Assembly (NCBI GenBank): GCA_023393575.1
Contig: JAEWKX010000259.1
Coordinates: 1-16,860, forward strand
Direction of reading: 5' to 3'
DNA from: Pseudomonadota bacterium
GTDB taxonomy: Bacteria; Pseudomonadota; Alphaproteobacteria; Rhizobiales; Rhizobiaceae
Length of the DNA stretch: 16,860 nucleotides
The notes under the pieces: model-generated
Told to the model about the DNA's origin: nothing
Database searches by the model: none
The model's input: the letters and a program-made list of their open reading frames with translations, nothing else
Shown here: one piece after another, positions 1 through 8,737 of the stretch
Position numbering within the stretch: the first letter of the stretch is position 1
Layout: the number at the start of each line of letters is the position of its first letter
Position numbers and translations under genes: made by a program

Positions 1-1980
1 ACCGGCACCCCGCTCAACGAGATCCCGCAATCGGTCTCGGTCATCGGCCAGCAGGAATTCCAGGACCGCGGCATCACCAACAAGGTGGACGAACTGCTGC
101 GCTATACGCCGGGGGTGGTCACCCAGCCGTTCGGCAGCGACCCCGACACCGACTGGTACTACATCCGTGGCTTCGATGCGACGCAGACGGGTGTGTACTT
201 CGATAACTTAAGCCTGTTCAGCTACGGCTTCGGCGGCACTCAGATCGACCCCTTCATGCTGGAGCGGGTGGATGTCCTGAAGGGACCGTCTTCCGTGCTT
301 TTTGGCGGTGCCAACCCCGGTGGCGTCATCAACCTCGTCCGCAAGCGCCCGACCGACGATCCGTTCTACTACACCGAGACCGGCATCAACTCGAACGGCA
401 ATGCCTTCTTCGGCTTCGACATCTCCGATGCGGTCAATGCCGACGGTACTGTGAACTACCGGCTGACCGGCAAGGTTTCCGGCGGCGACAATTACTCCGA
501 TTACTCTGAGGACCTGCGCGGCTTCATCATGCCGCAGATCACCATGGCGCCGGATGATGCCACCAGCCTCAACGTCTGGGCCTATATCGGCGCCCTCGAT
601 CAAGTGCATGTGGGCGGAGGCTTCTTTCCTTACGTCGGCACGGAAACCGACGCGCCCTTCGGCCGGATCGACCGCGACGCGTTCTATGGCGAGCCGGAGA
701 CCGACTACGGTAAATATGTTCAGAAGATGGTCGGCTACGAGTTCGAACACGAATTCGACAATGGCTGGAAGATCTCGCAGAACGCGCGCTACGGCCATAC
801 CCGCAGGTGGGAATACAGCCTTTCGCCCAATGGCTATGTCGGCGGTGCGCCGACGGCGCCTGACTACGATCTGGCGCGGTTCGACTTCGAACACGACACC
901 AACGCCAATAGCTTCTCGATCGACAACCGTGCCGAGACGGAGTTTGACCTTGGCCAGACGAACCACAGCCTGATGGTTGGCCTCGACTATCGGTATTATC
1001 GTATAGACACCCTCCAGTATTGCTGCGGCGGCGCCACGCCGATCAGCGCTACGGATCCGGATTACGGCTTCGCGGGCGCGGGCATCCTTTCCACCGATCA
1101 GGTTGTTACCCTGAGCCAGCTCGGGGTGTACGCACAGGATCAGATCCGCTTTGGGGACGGTTGGATCGTTACGCTCAATGGCCGCTACGACACCGTGAGG
1201 ACGGATAGCGATAACGGCGTTGCGGCATTCAATCCCACCGCATCCAGCTACAGTTATGACGAAAGCGCATGGAGCGGCCGGGCCGGGATTGCCTATGAGC
1301 TTGCCAACGGCCTGACGCCGTATGCAAGCATCTCCACCTTCTTTAGCCCGCTCGTGGCCACGACCCCGACCGGCCTGGCCAAGCCGGAAGAAGGCGAGCA
1401 GTACGAGGTAGGAATCAAGTACGAGCCCACCTTCATCGATGGGATGATCTCGGCTTCCCTGTTCCACATCAATAAGCGCAACTTCACGGTCAGCGAGCCG
1501 GCACCGTCGACGGTTTCGCGGCAGCTCGGTGAAGTCGAATCCCGCGGCCTTGAGATCGAAGGCAAGGTCAATCTCAACGAAAACTGGCGAATCCTCGGCT
1601 CTTTCTCCTATACGGATATCGAGATCAGCGAAAACCCGCTTAACCCTTCACTCGAGGGGAACTCGCCTTACATCACGCCGGACATCACCGCAGCTCTCTG
1701 GCTCGACTACGCCTTCACCAGCGAGGCGCTCGATGGTCTCAGTGTCGGAGCGGGCATTCGCTATCAGGGTGAATCATGGGCGGACGAGGCCAATACGTTC
1801 AAGGTGTCTGACGCAACTCTCGTCGATGCCGCCATCCGCTACAAGAAGAACGACTGGGCGGCCTCGCTCAATGTCGCCAACCTGTTCGACAAGGAATATG
1901 TCAGCGGGTGCCAGGGCCTGACGGTCTGCGGTTACGGCGAGGCGCGGACGGTGACCTTCAAGCTGAGCAAGACGTGGTAG
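1..1980 (+). CDS. TonB-dependent siderophore receptor (FhuA-like), 5' end outside window
   Basis: This is an outer-membrane, TonB-energised ferric-siderophore receptor. The open frame runs from the first base of the window without a stop, so the signal peptide, any TonB box and the first part of the plug are missing; 659 residues are visible. The first visible residues (TPLNEIPQSVSVIG) are the classic start of the plug domain of siderophore receptors. They are followed by the plug motifs RYTPGVV, YIRGFDA, ERVDVLKGPSSVLFGGANPGG and VNLVRKRP. The rest is the 22-strand barrel, rich in alternating aromatic and polar residues. It ends with NLFDKEYVSGC, a Cys pair (GCQGLTVCGYGEAR) typical of ferrichrome-type receptors, and a terminal aromatic residue. 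An extracellular-loop Cys pair (YCCGGA) is also seen. It is the first gene of a fhu-like operon, and the ATPase gene follows 11 bases after the stop. The neighbours suggest a hydroxamate siderophore, but the exact ligand cannot be read from sequence. A GTG at 85 is inside the plug and is not the real start. Confidence 0.93.
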   Translation, partial: TGTPLNEIPQSVSVIGQQEFQDRGITNKVDELLRYTPGVVTQPFGSDPDTDWYYIRGFDATQTGVYFDNLSLFSYGFGGTQIDPFMLERVDVLKGPSSVLFGGANPGGVINLVRKRPTDDPFYYTETGINSNGNAFFGFDISDAVNADGTVNYRLTGKVSGGDNYSDYSEDLRGFIMPQITMAPDDATSLNVWAYIGALDQVHVGGGFFPYVGTETDAPFGRIDRDAFYGEPETDYGKYVQKMVGYEFEHEFDNGWKISQNARYGHTRRWEYSLSPNGYVGGAPTAPDYDLARFDFEHDTNANSFSIDNRAETEFDLGQTNHSLMVGLDYRYYRIDTLQYCCGGATPISATDPDYGFAGAGILSTDQVVTLSQLGVYAQDQIRFGDGWIVTLNGRYDTVRTDSDNGVAAFNPTASSYSYDESAWSGRAGIAYELANGLTPYASISTFFSPLVATTPTGLAKPEEGEQYEVGIKYEPTFIDGMISASLFHINKRNFTVSEPAPSTVSRQLGEVESRGLEIEGKVNLNENWRILGSFSYTDIEISENPLNPSLEGNSPYITPDITAALWLDYAFTSEALDGLSVGAGIRYQGESWADEANTFKVSDATLVDAAIRYKKNDWAASLNVANLFDKEYVSGCQGLTVCGYGEARTVTFKLSKTW

Positions 1981-1991
1981 CAGGAGAACCG

Positions 1992-2786
1992 ATGGAGGAC
2001 GAGGGCGTGCGGCGAGATTTTCTTTCGCTGAGGGACATCGGGTTCTCGGCGGGACGGAAGGCGATCCTCTCCGGCATCGACCTCGATATCGGGCCGGGCA
2101 CGGTCTGCGGTCTCGTCGGGCCGAACGGGTCGGGCAAGAGCACGCTCCTGAAGATCATCGCCCGGCAGATGGCTCCCACCTCCGGCAGCGTCATGTGGGG
2201 CGGCCGGTCCGCTTCCGCGTGGAGCAACCGCGCCTTCGCCAGGCACGTCTCCTACATGCCGCAGTTCACGCCGGCCGCGGACGGGATGACCGTGCGCGAG
2301 CTGGTGGCGCTCGGGCGCTTTCCCTGGCACGGCACGCTCGGCCGTTTCGGCGAGAAGGATGCCCGCGCCGTGGAGGAGGCGATCGCCCGGACCGAACTGG
2401 AGGAGTTCGCCGACCGCCGGGTGGACGAGATGTCCGGGGGCGAGCGGCAGAGGGCGTGGATCGCCATGATGCTCGCCCAGGACGCGCGCTGCCTGATCCT
2501 CGACGAGCCGACCTCCGCCCTCGACCTTGCGCACCAGGCCGGCGTGCTTTCTCTGGTTCGGAGCCTCGTGGAAGAGCGCGGGCTGACCGTGATCGTCGTC
2601 CTGCACGACATCAACCTCGCGGCCCGCTATTGCGACGGGATCACGGCGCTGAACGGCGGCCGCATCCTGATGAGCGGTCCTCCCGCCGAGATCATGCGGC
2701 AGGAGCCGCTGCGAGAGATCTTCGGGGTGGAGATGGGCGTGTTCGAGCATCCGCAGCATCGCCAGCCGGTCAGCTACCTGCTGTGA
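1992..2786 (+). CDS. fhuC: FhuC-like iron-siderophore ABC transporter ATP-binding protein
   Basis: This is the cytoplasmic ATPase that would drive siderophore import through the FhuB permease (264 aa, usual FhuC/FecE length). Motifs are complete: Walker A GPNGSGKST at residues 43-51, Q-loop in YMPQF near 89-92, signature MSGGERQR near 147-154, Walker B LILDEP near 168-173 and switch His in VVLHD at 205. The ALGRFPW stretch near 106-112 is typical of the FecE/FhuC/BtuD family. The ATG at 1992 was chosen because AGGAG lies at 1982-1986 with a five-base spacer. The frame is open further upstream into the receptor gene, but that part is receptor coding in another frame. The gene lies 11 bases after the receptor stop, and its own TGA stop overlaps the GTG start of the binding-protein gene. 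Assignment to FhuC rather than another FecE-type ATPase rests on operon context. Confidence 0.92.
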   Translation: MEDEGVRRDFLSLRDIGFSAGRKAILSGIDLDIGPGTVCGLVGPNGSGKSTLLKIIARQMAPTSGSVMWGGRSASAWSNRAFARHVSYMPQFTPAADGMTVRELVALGRFPWHGTLGRFGEKDARAVEEAIARTELEEFADRRVDEMSGGERQRAWIAMMLAQDARCLILDEPTSALDLAHQAGVLSLVRSLVEERGLTVIVVLHDINLAARYCDGITALNGGRILMSGPPAEIMRQEPLREIFGVEMGVFEHPQHRQPVSYLL

Positions 2787-3673
2787 CCGGTGCTCGCCCT
2801 TACCTGACGCGGCGGCGGATGCTGGCTGCGCTCGCATTGACGGTCGCCGGGCCGCAGACCGGCCGGGCCAAGCCCGTGGGGCCGCGCGTCGCGACGCTCG
2901 ATTGGGCGATCCTCGAAACGCTGCTGGCGATGGGCGCCAACGTGGTGGCGGGCGCGGAGCTTCGCCAGTTCCGCGAGGTGGCGGTGGAGCCTCCCGTGCC
3001 CGATTGCGTGACCGATCTCGGCCTGCGCGGCCTGCCGAACTTCGAGGCGCTCTACCATGCGCGGCCGGAGCTGATCTTCAATTCCAACTTCTATGCCGCC
3101 AACGAGCCGGTGCTGGCCCGCATCGCGCCGGTCGAGACCCATGCGATCTACCTGCCGGAAAAGAGCCCGTTCGCGCTCGCCGTCGAGGCGACGCGGGCGA
3201 TCGGCGAGCGGCTGGAACTATCGGCCGGCAAGGCGATGATCGAGGCGCTGGCGGCGCAGCTCGACCGCCAGCGCCGGGCGCTGTCGTCGGGTGATGGCCG
3301 GCCGGTGCTGCCGGTCAATCTCGGCGATGCGCGGCATTACCGCGTCTTCGGCGGCGACAGCATGTTCGGCGAGGTTCTGGTGCGGCTGGGGCTCGACAAT
3401 GCCTGGACGGGAGCGACCGCTTATACCGCCGCGGCGCCGATCGGCATCGAGACGCTGGCGACGATGCCGGAGGCCTGGATGCTGCTCATCCCCCCGCATC
3501 CGGCCGATGCGATCGAAACGCTCAAGACGAGCGCCTTCTGGAACGCGCTGCCGCAGGTGAGGGAAGGGCGGGTACTGACGCTGGCCCCGGTCAATCCGTA
3601 TGGCGCGCTCCCCGCGGCCGCCCGTTTCGCCGCTCTTGTGACGGAGGAGCTCACCCGTGCATGGAATGGCTGA
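2783..3673 (+). CDS. fhuD: FhuD-like periplasmic siderophore-binding protein
   Basis: This is the periplasmic binding component that would pass the ferric siderophore to the FhuB permease (296 aa, normal for FhuD). The GTG at 2783 overlaps the fhuC stop in a GTGA arrangement, suggesting translational coupling. The N-terminus carries an arginine cluster (LTRRRMLAALALT, residues 8-20) followed by a hydrophobic stretch and a likely cleavage site after GRA near residue 29. This looks like a twin-arginine signal peptide. The mature part has the type III binding-protein pattern: RVATLDWAILETLLAMGANVVAG at the start of the first lobe, PELIFNSNFY, a long connecting helix around residues 135-170, and a second lobe ending near VNPYGALPAAARFAALVTEEL. 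There is no lipobox Cys, so it is soluble rather than a lipoprotein. The first lobe resembles FhuD/FecB domains generally; the ligand is inferred from neighbours. Confidence 0.87.
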   Translation: MTGARPYLTRRRMLAALALTVAGPQTGRAKPVGPRVATLDWAILETLLAMGANVVAGAELRQFREVAVEPPVPDCVTDLGLRGLPNFEALYHARPELIFNSNFYAANEPVLARIAPVETHAIYLPEKSPFALAVEATRAIGERLELSAGKAMIEALAAQLDRQRRALSSGDGRPVLPVNLGDARHYRVFGGDSMFGEVLVRLGLDNAWTGATAYTAAAPIGIETLATMPEAWMLLIPPHPADAIETLKTSAFWNALPQVREGRVLTLAPVNPYGALPAAARFAALVTEELTRAWNG

Positions 3674-5651
3674 GATCGCCCGTCCGCGTCCGTTGCATCG
3701 GCACAGCCTCGCGCTTGCCGCAACCGGCATCGGCTGCCTGGCGCTGCTGCTGCTGACCGTGTGGATGATGCCGGCGGTGCCGGGACCCGCGGAGCAGGCG
3801 GAACGGCTGCGCGCGATCCTGCTCTGGCAGAGCCTGGTGCCGCGCGCCGTTCTCGCGCTTCTCGCCGGAGCGGCGCTCGGCCTTTCCGGGGCGCTTCTGC
3901 AGCATGTGCTGCGCAACCCGATCGCCGATGCCTCGACCCTCGGGATCGCGTCCGGTGCGCAGCTGGCGTTGACAGTGGTGCTGGCGTTCTGGCCGGCGCT
4001 GCTGGTGCTGCCGCGCGAGACGGTCGCCTTTTGCGGCGGCGTCCTGTCGCTGACCGTCGTCCTGGGGTTGAGCTGGCGGCGGCAGCTCGATCCGGTGACG
4101 GTGGCGCTGTCGGGCATGATCGTGACGATGATCGCGTCGGCCCTCAGCGTCGCGATCATCCTCGCCCGCGGCGAATATGTGATGTCGATCTTCATCTGGG
4201 GCTCCGGCTCGCTCAGCCAGCAGGACTGGAGCGGCGTGCTGTCGCTCCTCCCCCGGCTCGTTCTCGGCGGCCTTGCGACGGTGCTCCTGATACGGCCGCT
4301 CCGGGTGATGTCGCTCGATGATTCGGCGGCCCGCAGCCTCGGCGTCGCGATCCACGCGACCCGGCTGGCGGTGCTGGCGCTGGCGGTCTGGCTTGCCGCC
4401 TCGGTGACGGCGATTGTCGGCGTCATCGGCTTCCTCGGCCTGGCGGCACCGGCCATCGCCCGTTACCGGGGGGCGCGTACGACGGGGGAGATCGCCTTCG
4501 GGGCAGCCCTCGCGGGCGGGGTTCTCCTGTTCGCCGCCGACAGCCTGATGCAGATATTCGGGCCAGGTTTCTCCGACCTTGCTCCCGCGGGTGCGGCAAC
4601 CGCGCTGTTCGGCGGCCCGCTGCTTCTCCTCCTCCTGCCGCGGGTACGCAGCACGCTTGGGCTGAAGACGGCGACGGCGGTTCCGTTGCGCCGCCTCCGG
4701 CGGCCGGCAACCGGACTGGCGCTCCAGGGCCTCGGTCTCGTCGTCCTGTTCGCCCTGACGCTGACGATCGGTGCTTCGGACGACGGGCTGGTGATGAGTT
4801 CCGGACCCGGATTCATGGAACTCCTGCCGCTCCGGCTGCCGCGGCTTCTCGCCGCCGGCGGGGCGGGGGCGATGCTTGCGGCGGCAGGACTCGTGATGCA
4901 GCGGATCACCGGCAATCCGCTGGCCAGTCGGGCGGTGCTCGGCGTCAGCGCCGGCGCCGGCGCCGGGCTGACGGTGGCACTCTTTCTGGTGGCCTTCCCG
5001 TCGCTGCCGGTGATGCTGGGCTCCATGGCAGGCGGAGCGCTTCTCACTTTCCTGATGATGATGGCGCTCACGGCCCGTTCGGGTTTCTCCGCGGAACGGG
5101 TGCTGCTCGCCGGCGTGGCGGCGGGCGCGCTCGGCATGGCGCTGGTGTCGCTGGTGCTCGCCCAGGGCGACATGCGCAGCTACATCCTCCTGCTCTGGAT
5201 TTCCGGCTCGACCAATCGTGTGGGGGCCATGGAGGCGGCCATCCCGGTCGCTGCGCTCGTCCTCCTGGCGGCACCGCTGTTCCTCCTCGGCCGCTGGCTG
5301 GCGATCCTGCCGCTCGGGGCGGATGTCGCCCGCAGCGTCGGGCTTCCGGTGGCAAGGACGCGCCTGCTGCTGGCGTTGTTCGCGGCCGTTCTGACGGCTG
5401 CGGGCTCTTTCGTTGCAGGGCCCCTCAGCCTGACCGGCCTCGTGGCGCCGCACCTCGCCCGCATGTCGGGTTTCCACCGCCCCGGCCAGCAGCTTGCCGC
5501 CGCACTGATGATCGGCGCCGGTCTTCTGGCCGCAGCCGACTGGCTGTCCCGGCTCGTCATCCATCCCTACCAGATACCGCTCGGACTGTTCGCCGCGCTG
5601 ATCAGCGGCCCCTATCTTCTGTGGCTGCTAGGCCGTAAGAGCGACAGGTAA
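3657..5651 (+). CDS. fhuB: FhuB-like fused siderophore ABC permease
   Basis: This is the inner-membrane permease of the siderophore importer. At 664 aa it is twice the length of a normal FecCD/BtuC subunit and contains two homologous halves, as in FhuB. Half one is roughly residues 15-330 and half two roughly 345-664. Each has many hydrophobic helices. Each half carries the Gly-rich FecCD motif (GAALGLSGALLQHVLRNPIADASTLGI in the first and GLVMQRITGNPLASRAVLGVSAGAG in the second) and a cytoplasmic ATPase-coupling loop. That loop is GLAAPAIAR near residue 261 in half one and GLVAPHLAR near 591 in half two; the first copy has lost the usual His after Pro. The GTG at 3657 has GGAGGAG (3643-3649) at a seven-base spacer and is preferred over ATG 3666, which would lie too far from it. 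It overlaps the end of fhuD by 17 bases, so the genes are co-translated. Confidence 0.92.
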   Translation: MHGMAEIARPRPLHRHSLALAATGIGCLALLLLTVWMMPAVPGPAEQAERLRAILLWQSLVPRAVLALLAGAALGLSGALLQHVLRNPIADASTLGIASGAQLALTVVLAFWPALLVLPRETVAFCGGVLSLTVVLGLSWRRQLDPVTVALSGMIVTMIASALSVAIILARGEYVMSIFIWGSGSLSQQDWSGVLSLLPRLVLGGLATVLLIRPLRVMSLDDSAARSLGVAIHATRLAVLALAVWLAASVTAIVGVIGFLGLAAPAIARYRGARTTGEIAFGAALAGGVLLFAADSLMQIFGPGFSDLAPAGAATALFGGPLLLLLLPRVRSTLGLKTATAVPLRRLRRPATGLALQGLGLVVLFALTLTIGASDDGLVMSSGPGFMELLPLRLPRLLAAGGAGAMLAAAGLVMQRITGNPLASRAVLGVSAGAGAGLTVALFLVAFPSLPVMLGSMAGGALLTFLMMMALTARSGFSAERVLLAGVAAGALGMALVSLVLAQGDMRSYILLLWISGSTNRVGAMEAAIPVAALVLLAAPLFLLGRWLAILPLGADVARSVGLPVARTRLLLALFAAVLTAAGSFVAGPLSLTGLVAPHLARMSGFHRPGQQLAAALMIGAGLLAAADWLSRLVIHPYQIPLGLFAALISGPYLLWLLGRKSDR

Positions 5652-5658
5652 TCCCGCC

Positions 5659-7398
5659 ATGAAGGCCCGCCGCATGACCGATCTCCTCCGCCGCTTCGCC
5701 GCCTATTACCGGCCGCACCGCAAGCTCTTCCTGATGGATTTCTCGAGCGCCGTGACGGCCGGCCTGCTGGAACTCGCCTTCCCGATGGCGGTGACGCTGT
5801 TCATCGACCGCCTGCTGCCCACCGGCCGGCTCGACCTCATCGCGCTCGCCGCGCTCTGTCTTCTTGCCATCTACCTGCTGAATGCGGGTCTGCAGGTGGT
5901 GGTGACCTATTGGGGCCACATGCTCGGCATCAACATCGAGACGGAGATGCGCCGCAAGGCCTTCGACCACCTGCAGAAGCTCTCCTTCGGCTTCTTCGAC
6001 AACGAGAAGACCGGCAATCTCGTGGCGCGGCTGACCAAGGACCTCGAGGAGATCGGCGAGGTGGCCCATCACGGGCCGGAAGACCTGTTCCTGGCGGTGA
6101 TGACGCTGTTCGGTGCCTTTGCGCTGATGATGTGGGTGCATCCGCCGCTTGCGACCATCACCGCGGTCATCGTGCCGCTGACGGCGGTCGTCACGACCTT
6201 CTACGGCCAGCGGATGACCGGCACCTGGCACGCGCTCTACGGCCGGGTGGCGGACTTCAACACGCGAATCGAGGCGAATGTCGGCGGCATCCGGGTGGTG
6301 CAGGCCTTCACGAACGAAGACCACGAACGGCGCCTCTTCGATCGGGACAACCGCAGCTACCGGGACACGAAGCTGCAGGCCTACAAGGTAATGGCGGCGG
6401 CAAGCTCGCTCAGCTATCTCTCCATGCGTTTCGTGCAGGTGGTGGTGATGCTGGCCGGCGCCTGGTTCGTGACACACGGTGACCTCACCGCCGGCGGCTT
6501 CGTCGGCTTCCTGCTGCTGGTCAACGTCTTCTTCCGGCCGATCGAGAAGATCAATGCCGTCATCGAAAGCTATCCGAAAGGGATTGCCGGCTTCCAGCGC
6601 TACCTGAAATTCCTGGAGGCCCGGCCCGATATCGCGGACTGTCCGGGTGCAAAGAACCTGTCGCGGGCGGAAGGACGCATCCGCTACGACCGCGTCTGCT
6701 TCGGCTACCGCAACGGGCGCCAGGTGCTGGACGGCCTCGACTTCGAGATCGCCGCCGGCGAGACGGTCGCCTTCGTCGGGCCGTCGGGTGCAGGGAAGAC
6801 CACCATCTGTTCGCTTCTGCCGCGCTTCTACGAGGTGACGGAAGGTTCGATCACCCTCGACGGCATCGACATCCGCGACCTGACGCTGAAGTCGTTGCGC
6901 GCCAATATCGGCATCGTCCAGCAGGACGTCTTCCTCTTCGCCGGCACGATCCGCGACAACATTCTCTACGGGCGGCTCGATGCGACGGAGGAGGAGGTGC
7001 GACATGCGGCGCAGCGGGCGCGGCTGGACGCGATGATCGCGGCGCTGCCCGACGGCTACGACACGGTGATCGGCGAGCGCGGCGTGAAGCTTTCGGGCGG
7101 CCAGAAGCAGCGGCTGGCGATCGCCCGCATCTTCCTGAAGAACCCGCCGATCCTCATCCTCGACGAGGCAACCTCCGCCCTCGATACCGAAACGGAGCGG
7201 GCGATCCAGGCCTCGCTCGCCGAGCTTTCGGAGGGACGCACCACGCTGGTCATCGCACACCGGCTGTCGACGGTGACGAAGGCGGACCGCATCCTGGTCG
7301 TGGACGGCGGGCGGATCATCGAGAAGGGGTCGCATGAGGCCCTCGTATCGAACCGGAACGGAGCCTTCTATCGGCTGGCCAAAGCCGGAATGGGCTGA
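5659..7398 (+). CDS. ABC exporter-type half transporter (TMD-NBD fusion) in siderophore operon
   Basis: This 579-residue protein has an N-terminal six-helix type I exporter membrane domain (about residues 20-320) fused to a C-terminal ATPase (about 335-579), as in MsbA/IrtA/YbtP relatives. It would act as a homodimer unless a partner lies elsewhere. Motifs are intact: Walker A GPSGAGKTT at 374-382, Q-loop IVQQDVFLF, signature LSGGQKQR from 478, Walker B ILILDEA at 498-504 and the switch His in VIAHR at 534. The coupling region LSFGFFDNEKTGNLVARL near 110-127 is typical of exporters. It starts seven bases after fhuB and precedes the terminator, so it belongs to the iron operon. ATG 5659 is the first start after fhuB; a second in-frame ATG lies at 5674, and neither has a strong ribosome site. 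Possible roles are siderophore export or recycling, inner-membrane import as in YbtPQ/IrtAB, or something unrelated to iron. The sequence alone does not decide. Confidence 0.88.
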   Translation: MKARRMTDLLRRFAAYYRPHRKLFLMDFSSAVTAGLLELAFPMAVTLFIDRLLPTGRLDLIALAALCLLAIYLLNAGLQVVVTYWGHMLGINIETEMRRKAFDHLQKLSFGFFDNEKTGNLVARLTKDLEEIGEVAHHGPEDLFLAVMTLFGAFALMMWVHPPLATITAVIVPLTAVVTTFYGQRMTGTWHALYGRVADFNTRIEANVGGIRVVQAFTNEDHERRLFDRDNRSYRDTKLQAYKVMAAASSLSYLSMRFVQVVVMLAGAWFVTHGDLTAGGFVGFLLLVNVFFRPIEKINAVIESYPKGIAGFQRYLKFLEARPDIADCPGAKNLSRAEGRIRYDRVCFGYRNGRQVLDGLDFEIAAGETVAFVGPSGAGKTTICSLLPRFYEVTEGSITLDGIDIRDLTLKSLRANIGIVQQDVFLFAGTIRDNILYGRLDATEEEVRHAAQRARLDAMIAALPDGYDTVIGERGVKLSGGQKQRLAIARIFLKNPPILILDEATSALDTETERAIQASLAELSEGRTTLVIAHRLSTVTKADRILVVDGGRIIEKGSHEALVSNRNGAFYRLAKAGMG

Positions 7399-7400
7399 CA

Positions 7401-7480
7401 CCTCCGTCCGTCCGGCGACCGCAGAGGGCGCGCGAACTGCCGGACGACGGAGGCGGCTTGCCAAGTTTGCTTTTCTTTGG
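7401..7480 (+). terminator. Hairpin terminator closing the siderophore operon
   Basis: Two bases after the ABC exporter stop, the arm 7401-7416 pairs with 7439-7453. This gives a 15-base-pair GC-rich stem with a single bulged C and a 22-base loop. It is followed by a T-rich tract at about 7465-7479 (runs of three, four and three T). The T-tract begins about 12 bases after the stem rather than immediately, so efficiency is uncertain. The position directly at the operon end supports a terminator. Confidence 0.62.
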
Positions 7481-7521
7481 TCTGCGTTGCGCTTTCCAGA
7501 GCCGTCATCGCAGAGTCGCCC

Positions 7522-8700
7522 ATGTTGAAAGACCTTTCGCTTCAAAGCTTCTTCATGGGCTGCCTGACAGCCTTCGTAGGTTTTACAAGTTCGTTTGCGG
7601 TGGTGCTGCAGGGGCTGAAAGGCGTTGGGGCGACGGACTACCAGGCGGCTTCGGGCCTGATGGCGCTGTCGGTCTCGATGGGCCTGTGCGCCATTGTCCT
7701 CAGCGCCTGGACGCGGCTGCCCGTGTCCATTGCCTGGTCGACGCCGGGTGGCGCATTGCTGGCGACGGCGGGTGCGGTCGAAGGCGGCTTTCCGGCCGCC
7801 GTCGGCGCCTTTCTTGTCTGCGGCATGCTGATCGTGATCGCCGGCCTGTTCCGGCCGCTGGGCCGGGCGGTGGCGGCCATTCCGGCGCCGCTCGCCAATG
7901 CCATGCTCTCCGGCGTCTTCCTCGGGCTCTGCTTCGCCCCGTTCAAGGCGATCGCCTTCGATCCGCTGCTCGGCTTGCCGATCCTGGTCGCCTGGGCGGT
8001 GGTGCTGATGGTGAAGCGGCTCTATGCCGTGCCGGCCGCGCTCGCGGCCTTCGTCGCCGTCATGGTGCTCGGCGTCGATCTGCCGGAGGGAGCGATGGCA
8101 GCATGGTCGCAGTCGCTGGCGCCGCCAGTCGAGCTGGTGGCGCCGCTCTTCACGCTGCCGGCGCTGATCTCGATCGCGCTGCCGCTCTTCATCGTCACCA
8201 TGGCCTCGCAGAACATTCCCGGCATCGCGGTGCTGAAGGTGAACCGCTACGAGCCCAGTCCGGGACCGCTCTTCGCGGCGACCGGCGTCTTCTCGCTCCT
8301 GTCGGCGCCGTTCGGGGGACATGCGGTGAACCTCGCCGCCATCACCGCGGCCATGTGCGCCGGCGAGGATGCGCATCCCGACCCGGCCCGGCGCTATTGG
8401 GCGGCCATCATCGGCGGCGCGGGCTATGTGGTGCTGGGCCTGCTTGCAGGCGCGGTGACGGCCTTCGTGTCGCTGGCGCCGCCGATCCTCATCCAGGCGG
8501 TGGCGGGTCTGGCGCTGATCGGCGCGTTTTCCGGATCGGCCGTGGCGGCGTTCAAGGAGCCGGAAACGCGAGAGGCGGCTGCCGTCACGTTCCTGATCAC
8601 GGCGTCGGGCGTCTCGTTTGCGGGCATCTCCGGTGCGTTCTGGGGCCTGGTCGCCGGCGGATTGATGATGGGGCTGCAGCGGGTGGTGCGCAGAGGGTGA
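7522..8700 (+). CDS. benE: BenE-family transporter (benzoate/H+ symporter type)
   Basis: This polytopic inner-membrane protein of 392 aa matches the usual length and helix pattern of BenE (about 12 hydrophobic segments). Family-typical segments are visible: FFMGCLTAFVGFTSSFAVVLQGL at the N-terminus, LPVSIAWSTPGGALLATAG around residues 70-90, PLANAMLSGVFLGLCFAPFKA near 131-151, VTMASQNIPGIAVLK near 228-242 and APFGGHAVNLAAITAAMCAGEDAHPDPARRYWAA around 265-300. The frame is open upstream to GTG 7477, but that lies in the terminator tail, and the family starts near MLKDLS, so ATG 7522 was chosen; only a weak AGAG precedes it. BenE proteins are annotated as benzoate uptake carriers. No benzoate-degradation gene is present here, so the substrate is uncertain. 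It stands between an operon terminator and a toxin-antitoxin pair, so it is probably transcribed alone. Confidence 0.9.
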   Translation: MLKDLSLQSFFMGCLTAFVGFTSSFAVVLQGLKGVGATDYQAASGLMALSVSMGLCAIVLSAWTRLPVSIAWSTPGGALLATAGAVEGGFPAAVGAFLVCGMLIVIAGLFRPLGRAVAAIPAPLANAMLSGVFLGLCFAPFKAIAFDPLLGLPILVAWAVVLMVKRLYAVPAALAAFVAVMVLGVDLPEGAMAAWSQSLAPPVELVAPLFTLPALISIALPLFIVTMASQNIPGIAVLKVNRYEPSPGPLFAATGVFSLLSAPFGGHAVNLAAITAAMCAGEDAHPDPARRYWAAIIGGAGYVVLGLLAGAVTAFVSLAPPILIQAVAGLALIGAFSGSAVAAFKEPETREAAAVTFLITASGVSFAGISGAFWGLVAGGLMMGLQRVVRRG

Positions 8701-8737
8701 CCGTCTCGTAAACTCGCCGTCTGCGCTATCTCTGGGC

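Noticed and set aside
3651..5564. A 637-codon open frame on the minus strand opposite fhuB
   Set aside because: Low-complexity Arg/Gln/His/Glu composition opposite a well-supported permease gene; no domain visible.
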